A stretch of 64,000 nucleotides of DNA from Branchipolynoe longqiensis (Eukaryota; Annelida; Polychaeta; Phyllodocida; Polynoidae). The position numbers and the translations under genes are program-made. The stretch is taken from positions 11,012,462 to 11,076,461 of the forward strand of contig CM059198.1 in the NCBI GenBank assembly GCA_030323885.1, read 5' to 3'. The notes beneath the pieces are model-generated. The model was not told where the DNA came from, did no database searches, and worked only from the letters and a program-made list of their open reading frames with translations. Shown in pieces: positions 44,376-55,854 of the stretch. The first letter of the stretch is position 1; each line of letters opens with the position of its first letter.

Positions 44376-44772
44376 GTTTGAGCGGCAGTCATCTGTCAGC
44401 CCCGAGGCACTGCTCTTCCAGCACTAAGCACTGCCAGTTATCTACACAGATATTTGCGAATGTATATTAAATAAAAACAACACAAACAAACTAAAATAGA
44501 TAATACACATTGGTTCAAGCTAGACTGTACAACGATTAAAAAATAGATTAGCTAAACTAAATGGATAAAAATACAGATATACCAGGTCAGATATACAGAG
44601 GGACGGTGCCAGACCATATTGCGCCCTCGGCAAGACCAACTACTTGCACCCCCCTCAAAAGATTTGGTATAAAACCGTGACCTCTCAAAGTTCAATACTG
44701 CACCCCTCTGAGGTCTGCGGCATAAGCAGCTGCCTAGTTGGCCTAGCAATAGCAACAGCCCTAGACATACCT

Positions 44773-44818
44773 CTCATTGTGCTCAAGGTGTAGTGCAGTA
44801 CACCTTGAGCACAATGAG
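44773..44818. repeat. Perfect hairpin, 20 bp arms, 6 nt loop
   Basis: 44773-44792 is exactly complementary to 44799-44818, with loop GTGCAG. It could extrude as a cruciform or fold in RNA. It is shorter than usual animal pre-microRNA hairpins. No flanking element is recognised. Confidence 0.95.
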
Positions 44819-45057
44819 TGGGGAGTGTTGCCATGAGGGCACCTATTTATCGTGAACCACAATTTGACTACCTATGATCAACGGACCAACCCTATCGATT
44901 ACAGTGGGCAAAATTCATGACCAATCAAACTAAGTCTTGGAAGTGGACAGAATTAAAATAGATGTTGAAACTCCTGTTTGATTCTGTCCTTTGATTCGGA
45001 GCTTCAAGTTGGGAGAATCGACCTCATGTCATGTTGATGGATAGAGCCATGAAAGGT

Positions 45058-48000
45058 CTACCACGCCAGTTTCTGTCTGTCAACATGCCAGGTTGAAGGA
45101 GAGAGCAGAGAAGGGTTACCATGCCAGTTCCTGCATGTAAACATGCCAGGTTGAAGGACAGAGCAGAGAAGGGTTACCATACCAGTTCCTGTGTAAACAA
45201 GACAGATTGAAGGACAGAGCAGAGAAGGGTTAACATTCCAGTTACTGTCTCTAAACATGCCAGGTTGAAGCAGAGAGCATAGAAGGGTTACCATGCCAGT
45301 TTCTGTCTGTAAACATGCGAGGTTGAAGGACAGAGCAGAGAAGGGTTACCATGCCAGTTCCTATCTGTAAACATGCAAGGTTGAAGGAGAGAGCAGGTAA
45401 GGGTTACCATGCCAGTTTCTGTATGTAAACATGCCAGGTTGAAGGACAGAGCAGAGAAGGGGTACCATGCCAGTTCCTGTCTGTAAACATGCCATGTTGA
45501 AGGAGAGAGCAGAGAAGGGTTACTATGCCAGTTTCTGTCTGTAAACATGCCAGGTTGAAGGACAGAGCAGAGAAGGGTTACCATGCCAGTTCCTGTGTGT
45601 AAACATGCCAGGTTGAAGGACAGAGCAGAGAAGGGTTACCATGCTAGTTCCTGTGTGTAAACATGCCAGGTTGAAGGAGAACACTGAGAAGGGTTACCAT
45701 GCCAGTTCCTGTGTGTACACATGCCAGGTTGAAGGACAGAGCAGAGAAGGGTTACCATGCCAGTTCCTGTATAAACATGCCAGGTTGAAGCACACAGCTG
45801 AGAAGGGTTACCATGCCAGTTCCTGTGTGTAAACATGCCAGGTTGAAGGACAGAGCAGAGCAGTGTTACCATCCCAGTTCCGGTCTGTAAGCATGTCAAG
45901 TTGAAGGACAGAGCAGATAAGGGTTACCATGCTAGTTCCTGTGTGTAAACATGCCAGGTTGAAGGAGAAACCTGAGAAGGGTTACCATGCCAGTTTCTCT
46001 GTGTAAACATTCCAGGTTGAAGGACAGAGCAGAGAAGGGTTACCATGCCAGTTTCTGTCTGTACACATGCCAGGTTGGAGGACAGAGAAGAGAAGGATTA
46101 CCATGCCAGTTCCTGTGTGTAAGCATGTCAGGTTGAAGGACAGAGCTGAGAAGGGTTACCATGCCAGTTCCAGTGTAAACATGCCAGGTAGTAGGAAAGA
46201 GCAGAGCACGGTTACCATGCCAGTTCCTGTGTGTAAACGTGCCTGGTTGAAGGACAGAGCTGAGACGGGTTACCATGCCAGTTCCTGTGTAAACATGCCA
46301 GATTGAAGGGCAGAGCAGAGAAGCGTTACCATGCCAGTTCCTCTGTGTAAGACTGTCAGGTTTAAGGACAGAGCTGAGAAGGGTTACCATGCCAGTTCCT
46401 CTGTGTAAACATGCCAGGTTGAAGCACAGATCACCGCAGCGTTACTGTGCCAGTTCCTGTGTAAACGTGCCAGGTTGAAGGACAGAGCAGAGAAGGGTTA
46501 CCATGCCAGTTCCTCTCTGTGAACGTGCCAGGTTGAAGCACAGAGCAGAGAAGGGTTATCATGCCAGTTCCTCTGTGTAAACGTGCCAGGTTGAATGACA
46601 GAGCAGAGAAGGGTTACCATGCCAGTTCCTGTGTATACATGCCAGATTGAAGGACAGAGCAGAGAAGGGTTACCATGCCAGTTTCTGTCTGGAAACATGC
46701 CAGGTTGAAGGACAGAGCAGAGAAGGTTTACCTTGCTATTTTCTGTGTGTAAATATGCCAGGTTGAAGGACATAGCAGAGAATGGTTACCATGCCAGTTC
46801 CTGTGTAAACATGCCAGATTGAAGGACAGCGCAGAGAAGGGTTACCATGCCAGTTTCTGTCTGTAAACATGCCAGGTTGAAGGACAGAGCAGAGAAGGGT
46901 TACCTTGCTATTTTCTGTGTGTAAATATGCCAGATTGAAGGACAAAGCAGAGAAGGGTTACCATGCCAGTTCCTGTGTAAACATGCCAGGTTGGAGGACA
47001 GAGCAGAGAATGGTTACCATGCCAGTTCCTGTGTGTAAGCATGTCGGGTTGAAGGACAGAGCAGAGAAGGGTTACCATTCCAGTTCCTGCATATAAATAT
47101 GCCAGGTTGAAGGACAGAGCAGAGAAGGGTTACCATGCCAGTTCCTGCATGTAAACATGCCCGGTTGAAGGACAGAGCAGAGAAGGGTTACCATGCCAGT
47201 TCCTGTGTAAACATGCCAGATTGAAGGACAGAGCAGAGAAGGATAAACATTCCAGTTTATGTATCTAAACATGCCAGGTTGAATCACAGGGCATAGAAGG
47301 GTTACCATGCCAGTTTCTGCCTGTAAATATGCCAGGTTGAAGGACAGAGCACAGAAGGGTTACCATACTAGTTCCTGTGTGTAAACGTGCCAGGTTGAAG
47401 GACAGAGGAGAGAAGGGTTACCATGCCAGTTCCTGTCTGTAAACATGCAAGGTTGACGGGGAGAGCAGATAAGGGTTACCACGCCAGTTTCTGTCTGTAA
47501 CCATGCCAGGTTGAATGACAGAGCAGAGAAGGGTGACCATGCCAGTTCCTGTCTGTAAACATGCCAGGTTGAAGGAGAGAGCAGAGAAGGGTTACCATGC
47601 CAGTTTCTGTCTGTAAACATGCCAGGTCGAAGGACAGAGCAGAGAAGGGTTACCATGCCAGTTTCTGTCTGTCAACATGCCAGGCTGAAGGACAGAGCAG
47701 AGCAGGGTTACCATGCCAGTTCCTGTGTGTACACATGCCAGGTTGAAGGACAGAGCAGAGAAGGATTACAATCCCAGTTCCTGTGTGTAAGCATTTCAGG
47801 TTACCATGCCAGTTTCTCTGTGTAAACATGCCAGGTTGAACGCCAGAGCAGAGAAGGGTTACCATGCCAGTTTCTGTCTGTACACATGCCAGGTTGGAGG
47901 ACAGAGCAGAGAAGGATTACCATGGCATTTCCTGTGTGTAAACATGCCAGGTTGAAGCACATCGCAGAGAAGGGTTACCATACCAGTTTCTGCCTGTACA

Positions 48001-51000
48001 CATGCCAGGTTGGACGACAGAGCAGAGAAGGGTTACCATGCCAGTTCCTGTTTGTAAACATTCCAGGTTGAAGCACAGAGCAGAGAAGGGTTACCATGCC
48101 AGTTCCGGTATAAACATGCCAGGTTGAAGCACATAGCTGAGAACGGTTACCATGCCAGTTCCTCTGTGTAAACGTGCCAGGTTGAAGGACATAGCAGAGA
48201 AGGGTTACCATGCCAGTTCCTGTGCGTAAACATGCCAGGTTGAACGATAGAGCAGAGAATGGTTACCATGCCAGTTTCTGTCTTGTATAGATGCCAGGTT
48301 GAAGGACAAAGCAGAGAAGGGTTACCATGCCAGTTCCTGTGTCAACGTGCCAGGTTGAAGGGCGGAGCAGAGAACGGTTAACATGCCAGTTCCTAAGTCG
48401 AAAAATGCCAGGTTGAAGCACAGAGCAGCGAAGGCTTACCTTGCCAATTCCTGTATAAACATGCCAGGTTGGAGGACAGAACAGAGAAGGGTTACCATGC
48501 CAGTTCCTGTGTGTAAGCATGTCAGGTTGAAGGACAGAGCAGAGAAGGGTTACCATGCCAGTTCCTGTGTAAACATGCCAGGTAGGAGGACAGAGCAGAG
48601 CAGGGTTACCATGCCAGTTCCTGTGTGTAAGCATGTCAGGTTGAAGGACAGAGCAGAGAAGGGTTACCATGCCAGTTCCTGTGTAAACATGCCAGGTTGG
48701 AGGACAGCGCAGAGAAGGGTTACCATGGCAGTTCCTGTGTGTAAGCATGTCAGGTTGAAGGACAGAGCAGAGAAGGGTTACCATGCCAGTTCCTGTGTAA
48801 ACATGCCAGGTAGGAGGACAGAGCAGAGCAGGGCTACCATGCCAGTTCCTGTGTGTAAATGTGACAGGTTGAAGGACAGAGCGGAGAAGTGTTACCATGC
48901 CAGTTCCAGTGTAAACATGCCAGGTTGAAGCACAGAGCAGAGAAGGGTTACCATGCCAGTTCCTGTGTAAACATGCCAGGTTGAAGCACAGAGCAGAGAA
49001 GGGTTACCATGCCAGTTCCTGTGTGTAAGCATGTCAGGTTGAAGGACAGAGCAGAAAAGGGTTCCCATCCCAGTTCTTGTGTGTAAGCATGTCAGGTTGA
49101 AGGACAGAGCTGAGAAGGTTTACGATGCCAGTTCCTCTGTGTAAACATGCCAGGTTGAAGCACAGAGCAGAGAAGGGTTACTGTGCCAGTTCCTGTGTAA
49201 ACGTGCCAGGTTGAAGGACAGAGCAGAGAAGGGTTACCATGCCAGTGTCTGTCTGTAAACATGCTAGGTTGAAGGACAGAGCAGAGAAGGCTCACCATGC
49301 CAGTGTCTGTCTGTAAACATGCCAGGTTGAAGGACACAGCAGAGAAGGGCTATCATGCCAGTTCCTGTCTGTAAACATGCCAGGTTGAAGGAGAGAGCAG
49401 AGAAGGGGTACCATGCCAGTTCCTGTGGGTAAACGTGCCAGGTTGAAGGAAATAGCAGAGAAGTGTTACCATGCCAGTTCCTGTGTGTAAACATGGCAGG
49501 TTGAAGGACAGATCAGAGAAGGGTTACCATGCCAGTTTCTGTCTGTAAAGATGCCAGGTTGAAGGACAGAGCAGAGAAGGGATACCATGCCAGTTCCTGT
49601 GTAAACGTGCCAGGTTGAAGGGCAGAGCACAGAATGGTTAACATGCCAGTTCCTCTGTCTAAACATGCCAGGTTGAAGGACAGAGCAGAGAAGGGTTACT
49701 GTGCCAGTTCCTCTGTGTAAACATGCCAGGTTGAAGCACAGAGCAGAGAAGGGTTACCATGCCAGTTCCTCTATAAACATGCCAGGTTGGAGGACAGAAC
49801 AGAGAAGGGTTACCGTGCCAGTTCCTGTGTGTAAACATGTCAGGTTGAAGGACAAAGCAGAGAAGGGTTACCATGCCAGTTCCTGTCTAAACATGCCAGG
49901 TTGGAGGACAGCAGAGCAGGGTTGCCATGCCAGTTCCTGTGTGTAAGCATGTCACGTTGAAGGACATAGCAGAGAAGGGTTACCATGCCAGTTCCTGTGT
50001 GTAAACATGCCACGTTGAAGGACAGAGCTGAGAAGGGTTACCCTGCCAGTTCTTTTGTAAACATGCCAGGTTGAAGCAGAGAGCAGAGAAGGGTTACCAT
50101 GCCAGTTCCTGTCTGTAAACATGCCAGGTTGATGGACAGAGCTGAGAAGGGTTACCCTGCCAGTTCCTCTGTGTAAACATGCCACCTTCAAGGACAGAGT
50201 AGAGAAGGGTTATCATGCCAGTTCCTCTGTGTAAACATGCCAGGTTCAAGGACAGAGCAGAGAAGGGTTACCATGCCAGTTCCTCTGTGTAAACATGCCA
50301 GGTTCAAGGACAGAGCAGAGAAGGGTTACCATGCCAGTTCCTCTGTGTAAACTTGCCAGGTTGAAGGACAGAGCAGAGAAGGGTTACCATGCCAGTTCCT
50401 CTGTGTAAACAATCCAGGTTGAAGCACAGAGCAGAGAAGGGTTACTGTGCCATTTCCTGTGTAAACGTGCCAGATTCAAGGACAGAGCAGAGAAGGGTTA
50501 CCATACCAGTTCCTCTGTGTAAACATGCGAGGTTGAAGCACATAGCTGAGAAGGGTTACCATGCCAGTTCCTCTGTGTAAACGTGCCAGGTTGAAGGACA
50601 GAGCAGAGAAGGGTTACCATGCCAGTTCCTCTGTGTAAACTTGCCAGGTTGAAGGACAGAGCAGAGAAGGGTTACCATGCCAGTTCCTCTGTGTAAACAT
50701 GCCACGTTCAAGGACAGAGCAGAGAAGGGTTATCATGCCAGTTCCTCTGTGTTAACATGCCAGGTTCAAGGACAGAGCAGAGAAGGGTTACCATGCCAGT
50801 TCCTCTGTGTAAACGTGCCAGGTTGAAGGACAGAGCAGAGAAGGGTTACCATGCCAGTTCCTCTGTGTAAGCCTGTCAGGTTGAAGGACAGATCTGAGAA
50901 GGGTTACCGTGCCAGGTCCTGTCTGTAAACATGACAGGTTGGAGAACAGAGCAGAGCAGGGTTGCCCGGCTATTCTCTGTCTGTAGAAATGCCAAGTCAA
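45058..51000. repeat. 6 kb satellite array, 56-58 bp unit, about 100 copies
   Basis: The unit on the plus strand is AAACATGCCAGGTTGAAG, then GACAGAGCAGAGAAGGGTTA, then CCATGCCAGTTCCTGTGTGT. Length varies by 2 bp steps in the TGTGT tract. Variants include AAGCATGTCAGG, GGTTGGAGGACAG and TTTCTGTCTGT. Between about 48480 and 48840 two variants alternate as a 114 bp dimer. Identity between units is roughly 85-95 percent. The many open frames, up to 211 codons, are read through the repeat and are not taken as genes. Confidence 0.97.
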
Positions 51001-52010
51001 ATGATAGAATTGGCAAAGTCTGCCACGCTAGTTCAGGCATGTAAATGGGGTGTTCTCTGAAAATGGAAAACAAAGTGTGACATGGAGACATGGAGACATG
51101 TCAAAACATTAGAAATAATAGCAGAACACATTCCAAATAATGGCAGAAACCCTGTTCATATGGAAGTTTACATGTTGTGCATATGTCAGAGTTCAAAAAG
51201 GCTATTTCAAATTTTGATTCTTTTGTTATACAAGTTGAGCAACATGCTAAAATCCCTATTGTAGCACACATCAAAAACACATACAACAAATTAAAACTCA
51301 ATTTTCTTGATTACAGATAAGCTGATGAAAAGCTTAACAACAAGTTTGGGGAAATGCATGGTAACAATGTGCAAACTTTCGTATTTTTTCTTTAGCCCAG
51401 AATCACACAAGCATATTTGTTATACATTTTGTGGAATAGATTAAGTACATGTAATACTGCTAACATACAAAACACACATAGGCAACTACTTGACTTGCTA
51501 CTGAAAAACAAGAAATAATCACATATCATCATTGTCATGTGGAAACCAAATATGTGGTACCCAATTTCAGACCACGACCCCAATACGCCTGAGGCACCAG
51601 CACACACCATGTTTGAAGCTGCGTACTGGCGTCCCATGTTGCACCGGGTTCGGACGGTGAGCTGGGTTGCGGCGGTATGACGGTCATCTCCTCCAGGCCG
51701 GGCCTCAACATGGCCCACCTCCAGGGTGTACATATTAAAGGTGCAGCATACATTGCATTGACCCTGTTTCGCTAACTGTACACATTAAAGATGCGTGGCC
51801 TGTTTTATTAACATAGCATCGTTGGCGTGGAAAGACAAATGTGCATCTGTTCTGTTTCACTAACACATTTGCCTTCTACATTTAATTAGAGCAGTTCGCA
51901 TGTTTTACTAATAATTCACCGGCACATGCGTGGTTTGCATTGTACCTGCTCTGCTTTAGTAAATGTTTATCGATCACAGGAAATCTGAATCTAGTAGACT
52001 ATAAATTATA
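51001..52010. other. No gene recognised
   Basis: AT-rich sequence. Text near 51053-51100 (TTCTCTGAAAATGG, AGTGTGACATGGAGA) resembles the end of the 20281-21030 element (CTCTCCTGAAAACTGG, AGTGTCACATGGAGA), so a decayed relative may start here. No right end was found. Confidence 0.3.
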
Positions 52011-52014
52011 ATCC

Positions 52015-52085
52015 GGTCGAATTGGTAGTATGCCTGGCCCAGAATGACAGAATTCTGGGTTCGTGTCCCAGTCTAGGCATAACAT
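52015..52085 (+). repeat. tRNA-like SINE head
   Basis: GAATTGGTAGTATGCCTGG followed by GGGTTCGTGTCCCAGTCTAGGC has A-box-like and B-box-like parts about 30 bp apart. The stems are too irregular for a functional tRNA. Confidence 0.4.
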
Positions 52086-52189
52086 GTCAGTTGTAGGCCA
52101 ATATATATAAATACTTTCTGTTGAAGGAGCTTTCATTTTAATGCATTATGTGTACATATACATTCGTTGATTAAGCAGGGGGAATTTCA

Positions 52190-52375
52190 ATTCCTGACAA
52201 TTGGTCTTCCTCATTCCACAGCTCCTTGACCTATCCCAGTGATGTCCAATGCCAGGCTAGGCAGCAACAAATATATATATTTCTAAGTCATTTGTTTGAC
52301 TCAGTCAGGGTTCGAAACCAGGGGGTCCGAATCCCACGATCTACCAAGACGGAAGGCGGGTGCGCACCTGGATAC
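52190..52375 (-). repeat. SINE copy, head and 5' body
   Basis: GTCTTCCTCATTCCACAGCTCC, GTGATGTCCAATGCCAGGCTAGGCAG, GGGTTCGAAACC and ACGATCTACCAAGACGGAAGGCGGG match the copy at 16970-17130 in the same orientation. Confidence 0.65.
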
Positions 52376-52387
52376 TGACTTGTGAGA

Positions 52388-52475
52388 GTGCACAATACAG
52401 TTATTTACAATACATGCAGCTAGCCCAAATCAGCTCAAATAACAATATCAAACATTCAAAGACTTACATATTGTA
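52388..52475 (-). mobile_element. Fragment of the 39 kb LINE 3' end
   Basis: CAATACAGTTATTTACAATA, then GCTAGCCCAAATCAGCT and AACATTCAAAGACTTACATAT, are the reverse complement of 43262-43345. Only about 88 bp of the LINE 3' untranslated region is present. Confidence 0.8.
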
Positions 52476-53465
52476 AAGTCGCCGGTTGGTGGTGTGGGTG
52501 GTGTGGACAAGCCAAATGAAAGCAAAACAGGTAATGCAGGAAAATAGGTGAAGAGTGAAAGTAGGAGAGTGAGACTCCTTCATTTATTGATTTATATAGG
52601 TTTTCTAGAATCCAAGATGGCAGTGGTCACATGGTTCAATCCACCAATCAGAGTAGAATATGCTGTTGCCAAGGCCTTGCCACACCAGCTACAGTGCCCT
52701 GTAGTGGTCAATGATCCATAAATAACACCATGGGGGGAGGGGGTATGTGAGGTGACTCTTCCAAAGAGTGTGTCTAGCAAATCTCGGAAGTGACACTCCT
52801 CCAAAGACTATTCTACTATACAATTTCCATATCTAATGAGTAATAATTTACCAACTTCACACATCCCTCATATGCCTTTGGGTTTTTATATATTATTACC
52901 TTTTATCATTATATAGACAGTTTGTAATTTATTATAGTAATTTCACCTCGGTCCTCATGTATTATATCAGGAAATTTTACAACGTACTCCGCCCCTCCAC
53001 TTCTTACCACCTGCCAAGCAGCGTAGAAAGAAGTGCACAGTACTGATCACCTTTAAATCTCTCTTTATCTTCTATCAACCTAAATCATAAATTGAGTCTG
53101 AATAGTTGCGTTAATGGATAAGGTATATCTGACTTCGAGAGCAAACAACATTTTTTAAATTTTTTAAATATTTTTAAATATTTTTTTATTTTATTTTTAT
53201 CATTTTAATTTTAACCCCGTTTTAAATCTTATATTACTCCTCTGATATCTGATATGATGTCTTAAGAAGCATCTGATCCATTTGCCATCATTTTTAGCTT
53301 ATTCCGAGCCTTTTTTAGTTTTGTGACGGTTTAGAGGTCGTTCTGCAACGATTCCAAGGCACACTCCAGTTACTTAGCATCGATCTTACATTAGTGCTTA
53401 ATCGGATTTGGTATATGCTGTCAATTAGTCCACATCGATACGCTTGTACAAGGCTTTTTGTTTTA
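52476..53465. other. No gene recognised
   Basis: CTCCTTCATTTATTGATTTATATAGG near 52575 looks like the border of a repeat. A strong A/T tract (TTTTTTAAATTTTTTAAATA...) lies at 53150-53215. It directly precedes the GC-rich element. Confidence 0.3.
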
Positions 53466-53469
53466 CCGA

Positions 53470-53711
53470 ATGCGGGCGACCTTATAAGGGGAAGGGACGG
53501 GCGACAGCGGGTGAGGTGTGAATGCTGCCGGCCCGGGGGAGGGCGAGAGGTGGCGAGCAGCGGGCGTCGGGTGAGGCGCGAGTGCTGCGCGGCAGGGGGG
53601 CGGGGGGAGGAGGCGGCGGGCGGGCGTCGGCCGAGGTGCGAAAGCAGCGCGACAGCGCGGGGCGGGGGAGGGTCTCTTCCTCTCCTCGCATCAAACGTAA
53701 TGCTACGCATT
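53470..53711 (-). repeat. Direct terminal repeat, left copy
   Basis: It starts GCGGGCGACCTTATAAGG, ends GCATTACGACC and differs from the right copy at only about 8-10 positions over 240 bp. The last bases form the palindrome CGTAATGCTACGCATTACG. On the minus strand it carries ATG plus the first 80 or so codons of the same Arg/Pro-rich protein as the right copy. Confidence 0.85.
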
Positions 53712-53825
53712 ACGACCGATGCGCGAAAAGGAAGAAGGCAAGGCGGGGGTGGAAGTAAGGCGTTTATTTACGCCTCAAACAAACAGAGCATAGAGAGGGA
53801 GAGGCTCAGGAGGAGCAGGTAAAGA

Positions 53826-53995
53826 ACTCATAAGGAGCAATGTAAGGTAAATCAATAAATGGAGATAAGGTAGAAGGGGCTCATGAGGAGCAGTGTAATG
53901 AGGAGCAATGTAAAGAACTCATAAGGAGCAAATGTAAGGTAAATCAATAAATGGAGATAAGGTAGAAAGGGCTCATGAGGAGCAATGTACAGGTG
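53826..53995. repeat. Short direct duplication within the GC-rich element
   Basis: CTCATAAGGAGCAATGTAAGG, AAATCAATAAATGGAGATAA and GGTAGAA(G/A)GGGCTCATGAGG occur twice about 100 bp apart (53828 and 53917), with extra GAGGAGCAATGTAA units. This is the only AT-rich part of the element. Confidence 0.85.
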
Positions 53996-54551
53996 AATGA
54001 AGGTTATAGTTGAGTGTCAGTAGATGAGGGAGGGGGTGCCGAGGAGCCCTCCACCAAAAAAGGCGGAGAGGGCTCGCGGCACGCCCGAGGGGGGTCGACA
54101 GGGCGGAGCATGTGGGGTGGGCCGGTATAGAGGCGGACCGCGTCAGGGGTCAGGTTCCCTCGGGGGGCGGCGAGTGTCCGGGGCCTGCGTCGACATGGAG
54201 CGGGCGGCCAAAAGGGAAGAGGCCCGCTCCTTGGCGGGATCCGGTGAGGAGGTCCGACGAGGGTCGAGCAGGGGGGCAGCGAAGTCCTCAGGGCTGGGTG
54301 GGGTGGTGGTCGGGGTCTGGGCGGGTGGGTTGTTGAAGGCGGTGTCGTGAGGGTCGGCGGCAGAGGGTTCCTCGTGAGGCTGGGCTGGGATGTGGTCCGA
54401 GGCGTGAGGCCTGAGGTGATGATCCCCGGCTGGGACTGGGCGGCGCTGCGATCGGTAGTCGCTGGGAGGTTGTCGGTGGAGGTCGCGGGGCTGTCGGCAG
54501 TGGTGAGGGTGAGGCGCCGGGAAGGGCCCCCCGGGCCGGCCGGGGGGAGGC

Positions 54552-54572
54552 CGGCGGATCAAAAATCCGCCG
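54552..54572 (-). promoter_or_regulatory. Perfect hairpin across the gag-like stop codon
   Basis: CGGCGGAT and ATCCGCCG are separated by CAAAA. On the minus strand the loop reads TTTTG and the stop codon TGA (54561-54559) lies at the loop/stem boundary. Both other minus-strand frames stay open for about 90-140 codons downstream, but GC-richness alone can explain that. It could be a recoding or termination signal, or nothing. Confidence 0.4.
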
Positions 54573-55854
54573 AGGCGGGGGGGGTCTGGCGCTCACGGGC
54601 TTGTTTGGTCATGCATCCGGCCTCGCAGTGCATAGTCAGAATGCGCCTCACGTTTGCGCAGTAGGCGCATATGTGACGGCGCCTGTCCCCCGCCTCGCCG
54701 TGGGCCTCTCCGACAGGGGCCCGATCGCACGAGGCGGGGTCGCGGTTCCAGGCCGGGCAGGGGGCCCCGTGGGTGTGCCTATCGTAGGCGGTGCGGGCGT
54801 CGACGTGGGCTCGGGGCAGGTGTGTGCCTCGGGGAGGGTCGTCACCTCGGGGGACCGCTGCTGCTGGGGCGGCCTGAGGGGCGGGGAGGGTGAGGGTCTG
54901 GACCCTCAGGAGGTCGAGGGCGACCGGGTCGTGCCACCCCTGGGGGAGCAGGGGGTAGAGGAGGACGTCCCTGAGCACGGTGAGGTGATGGTGGTGTAGG
55001 CCCTGGAAGGAGTGGGCTGGGAAGTCGGGGTGGTCGATCAGGGTGAGAAGGGCGAGGCTATATTCGTCCTTGGTTGCCTCCCCCCTCTTCACCGACTTCC
55101 TCTCAGGCCCGCTCTCTACCAGGTCCGATGGGAAGATATACTCGACCGGGATCCCTCGCCGCCTGACCGAGTGCCACGCCTCGGCGGAGGCAAGTATTTT
55201 CCGGACGGCGTCGGCCGCGGACGCCGGGGTGTGGTGCGTGGGCTCCTCGTGGTAGGCCGGCGACGGGTGAGCTGGGGCCTGGGTCCCGAGGTGATGGTAG
55301 CGCTCATACTGGGGGTGGGCGGCCCCCGGCAGGGGCGCCGGAGGTGGACGGGCGGTGGCGGCAGTGTCGGCGGCCTGGCGTCTGGGCGCAGGGGAGGTCG
55401 CCTCGGGGGGCGGGCGGAGCCCCTCCGGCCTCCAGGCCGTCGATCCGAGCGTGGAGATCGGCGGTAGTCTGACGCTGTTCGAGTCAGAGACGCTGGAGCG
55501 CCTCAAGTATGGCCGCGGTCTCGGCGCCCGAGGTGGGGTCCGAGGGCGACGCCGGGGCGGAGGCCCGGGACTCGTCCCGCCGCGGGGCAGGAGGGCAAGT
55601 GCCTGAGGGAGGCCGGCGGGCGATCTTATAAGGGGAAGGGACGGGCGACAGCGGGTGAGGTGTGAATGCTGCCGGCCCGGGGGAGGGCGAGAGGTGGCGA
55701 GCAGCGGGCGTCGGGTGAGGCGCGAGTGCTGCGCGGCAGGGGGGCGGGGGGAGGAGCCGGCGGGCGGGCGGCGGCCGAGGTGGGAAAGCAGCGCGACAGC
55801 ACGGGGCGGGGGAGGGTCTCTTCCTCTCCTCGCATCAAACGTAATGCTATGCAT
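54559..55854 (-). CDS. Gag-like Arg/Pro-rich protein, 431 codons
   Basis: I take the ATG at 55854, inside the terminal palindrome of the right repeat. An upstream ATG at 55944 lies outside the element. Residues 1-80 (Arg/Pro/Ala-rich, encoded in the repeat) precede a Pro-rich linker to about residue 210. A more ordinary, probably folded part follows (EYSLALLTLIDHPDF, HHHHLTVLRDVLLYPLLPQGW, DLLRVQTL). The C-terminus has Cys/His clusters: CPAWNRDPASC, then RRHICAYC, then MHCEAGC. That C-x-x-(W/F)N...HxCxxC...H...C style resembles zinc-binding gag ends of Ngaro/DIRS elements. The assignment is tentative. The frame is intact. Confidence 0.45.
   Translation of the reverse strand: MHSITFDARRGRDPPPPRAVALLSHLGRRPPAGSSPRPPAAQHSRLTRRPLLATSRPPPGRQHSHLTRCRPSLPLIRSPAGLPQALALLPRGGTSPGPPPRRRPRTPPRAPRPRPYLRRSSVSDSNSVRLPPISTLGSTAWRPEGLRPPPEATSPAPRRQAADTAATARPPPAPLPGAAHPQYERYHHLGTQAPAHPSPAYHEEPTHHTPASAADAVRKILASAEAWHSVRRRGIPVEYIFPSDLVESGPERKSVKRGEATKDEYSLALLTLIDHPDFPAHSFQGLHHHHLTVLRDVLLYPLLPQGWHDPVALDLLRVQTLTLPAPQAAPAAAVPRGDDPPRGTHLPRAHVDARTAYDRHTHGAPCPAWNRDPASCDRAPVGEAHGEAGDRRRHICAYCANVRRILTMHCEAGCMTKQARERQTPPASADF

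Noticed and set aside
44773..44818. MicroRNA precursor
   Set aside because: The hairpin is only 46 nt with perfect pairing and a 6 nt loop, too short for a typical animal pre-miRNA.
48263..48898. 211-codon minus-strand open frame within the 6 kb satellite
   Set aside because: The frame is kept open by the 114 bp dimer length, which is a multiple of three. Its peptide is a translation of the satellite and neighbouring units are closed.
54024..55607. Several plus-strand frames of 70-151 codons in the GC-rich element
   Set aside because: They are opposite-strand shadows of the gag-like ORF and of GC-rich DNA. Only the minus-strand ORF shows ordered Cys/His motifs.
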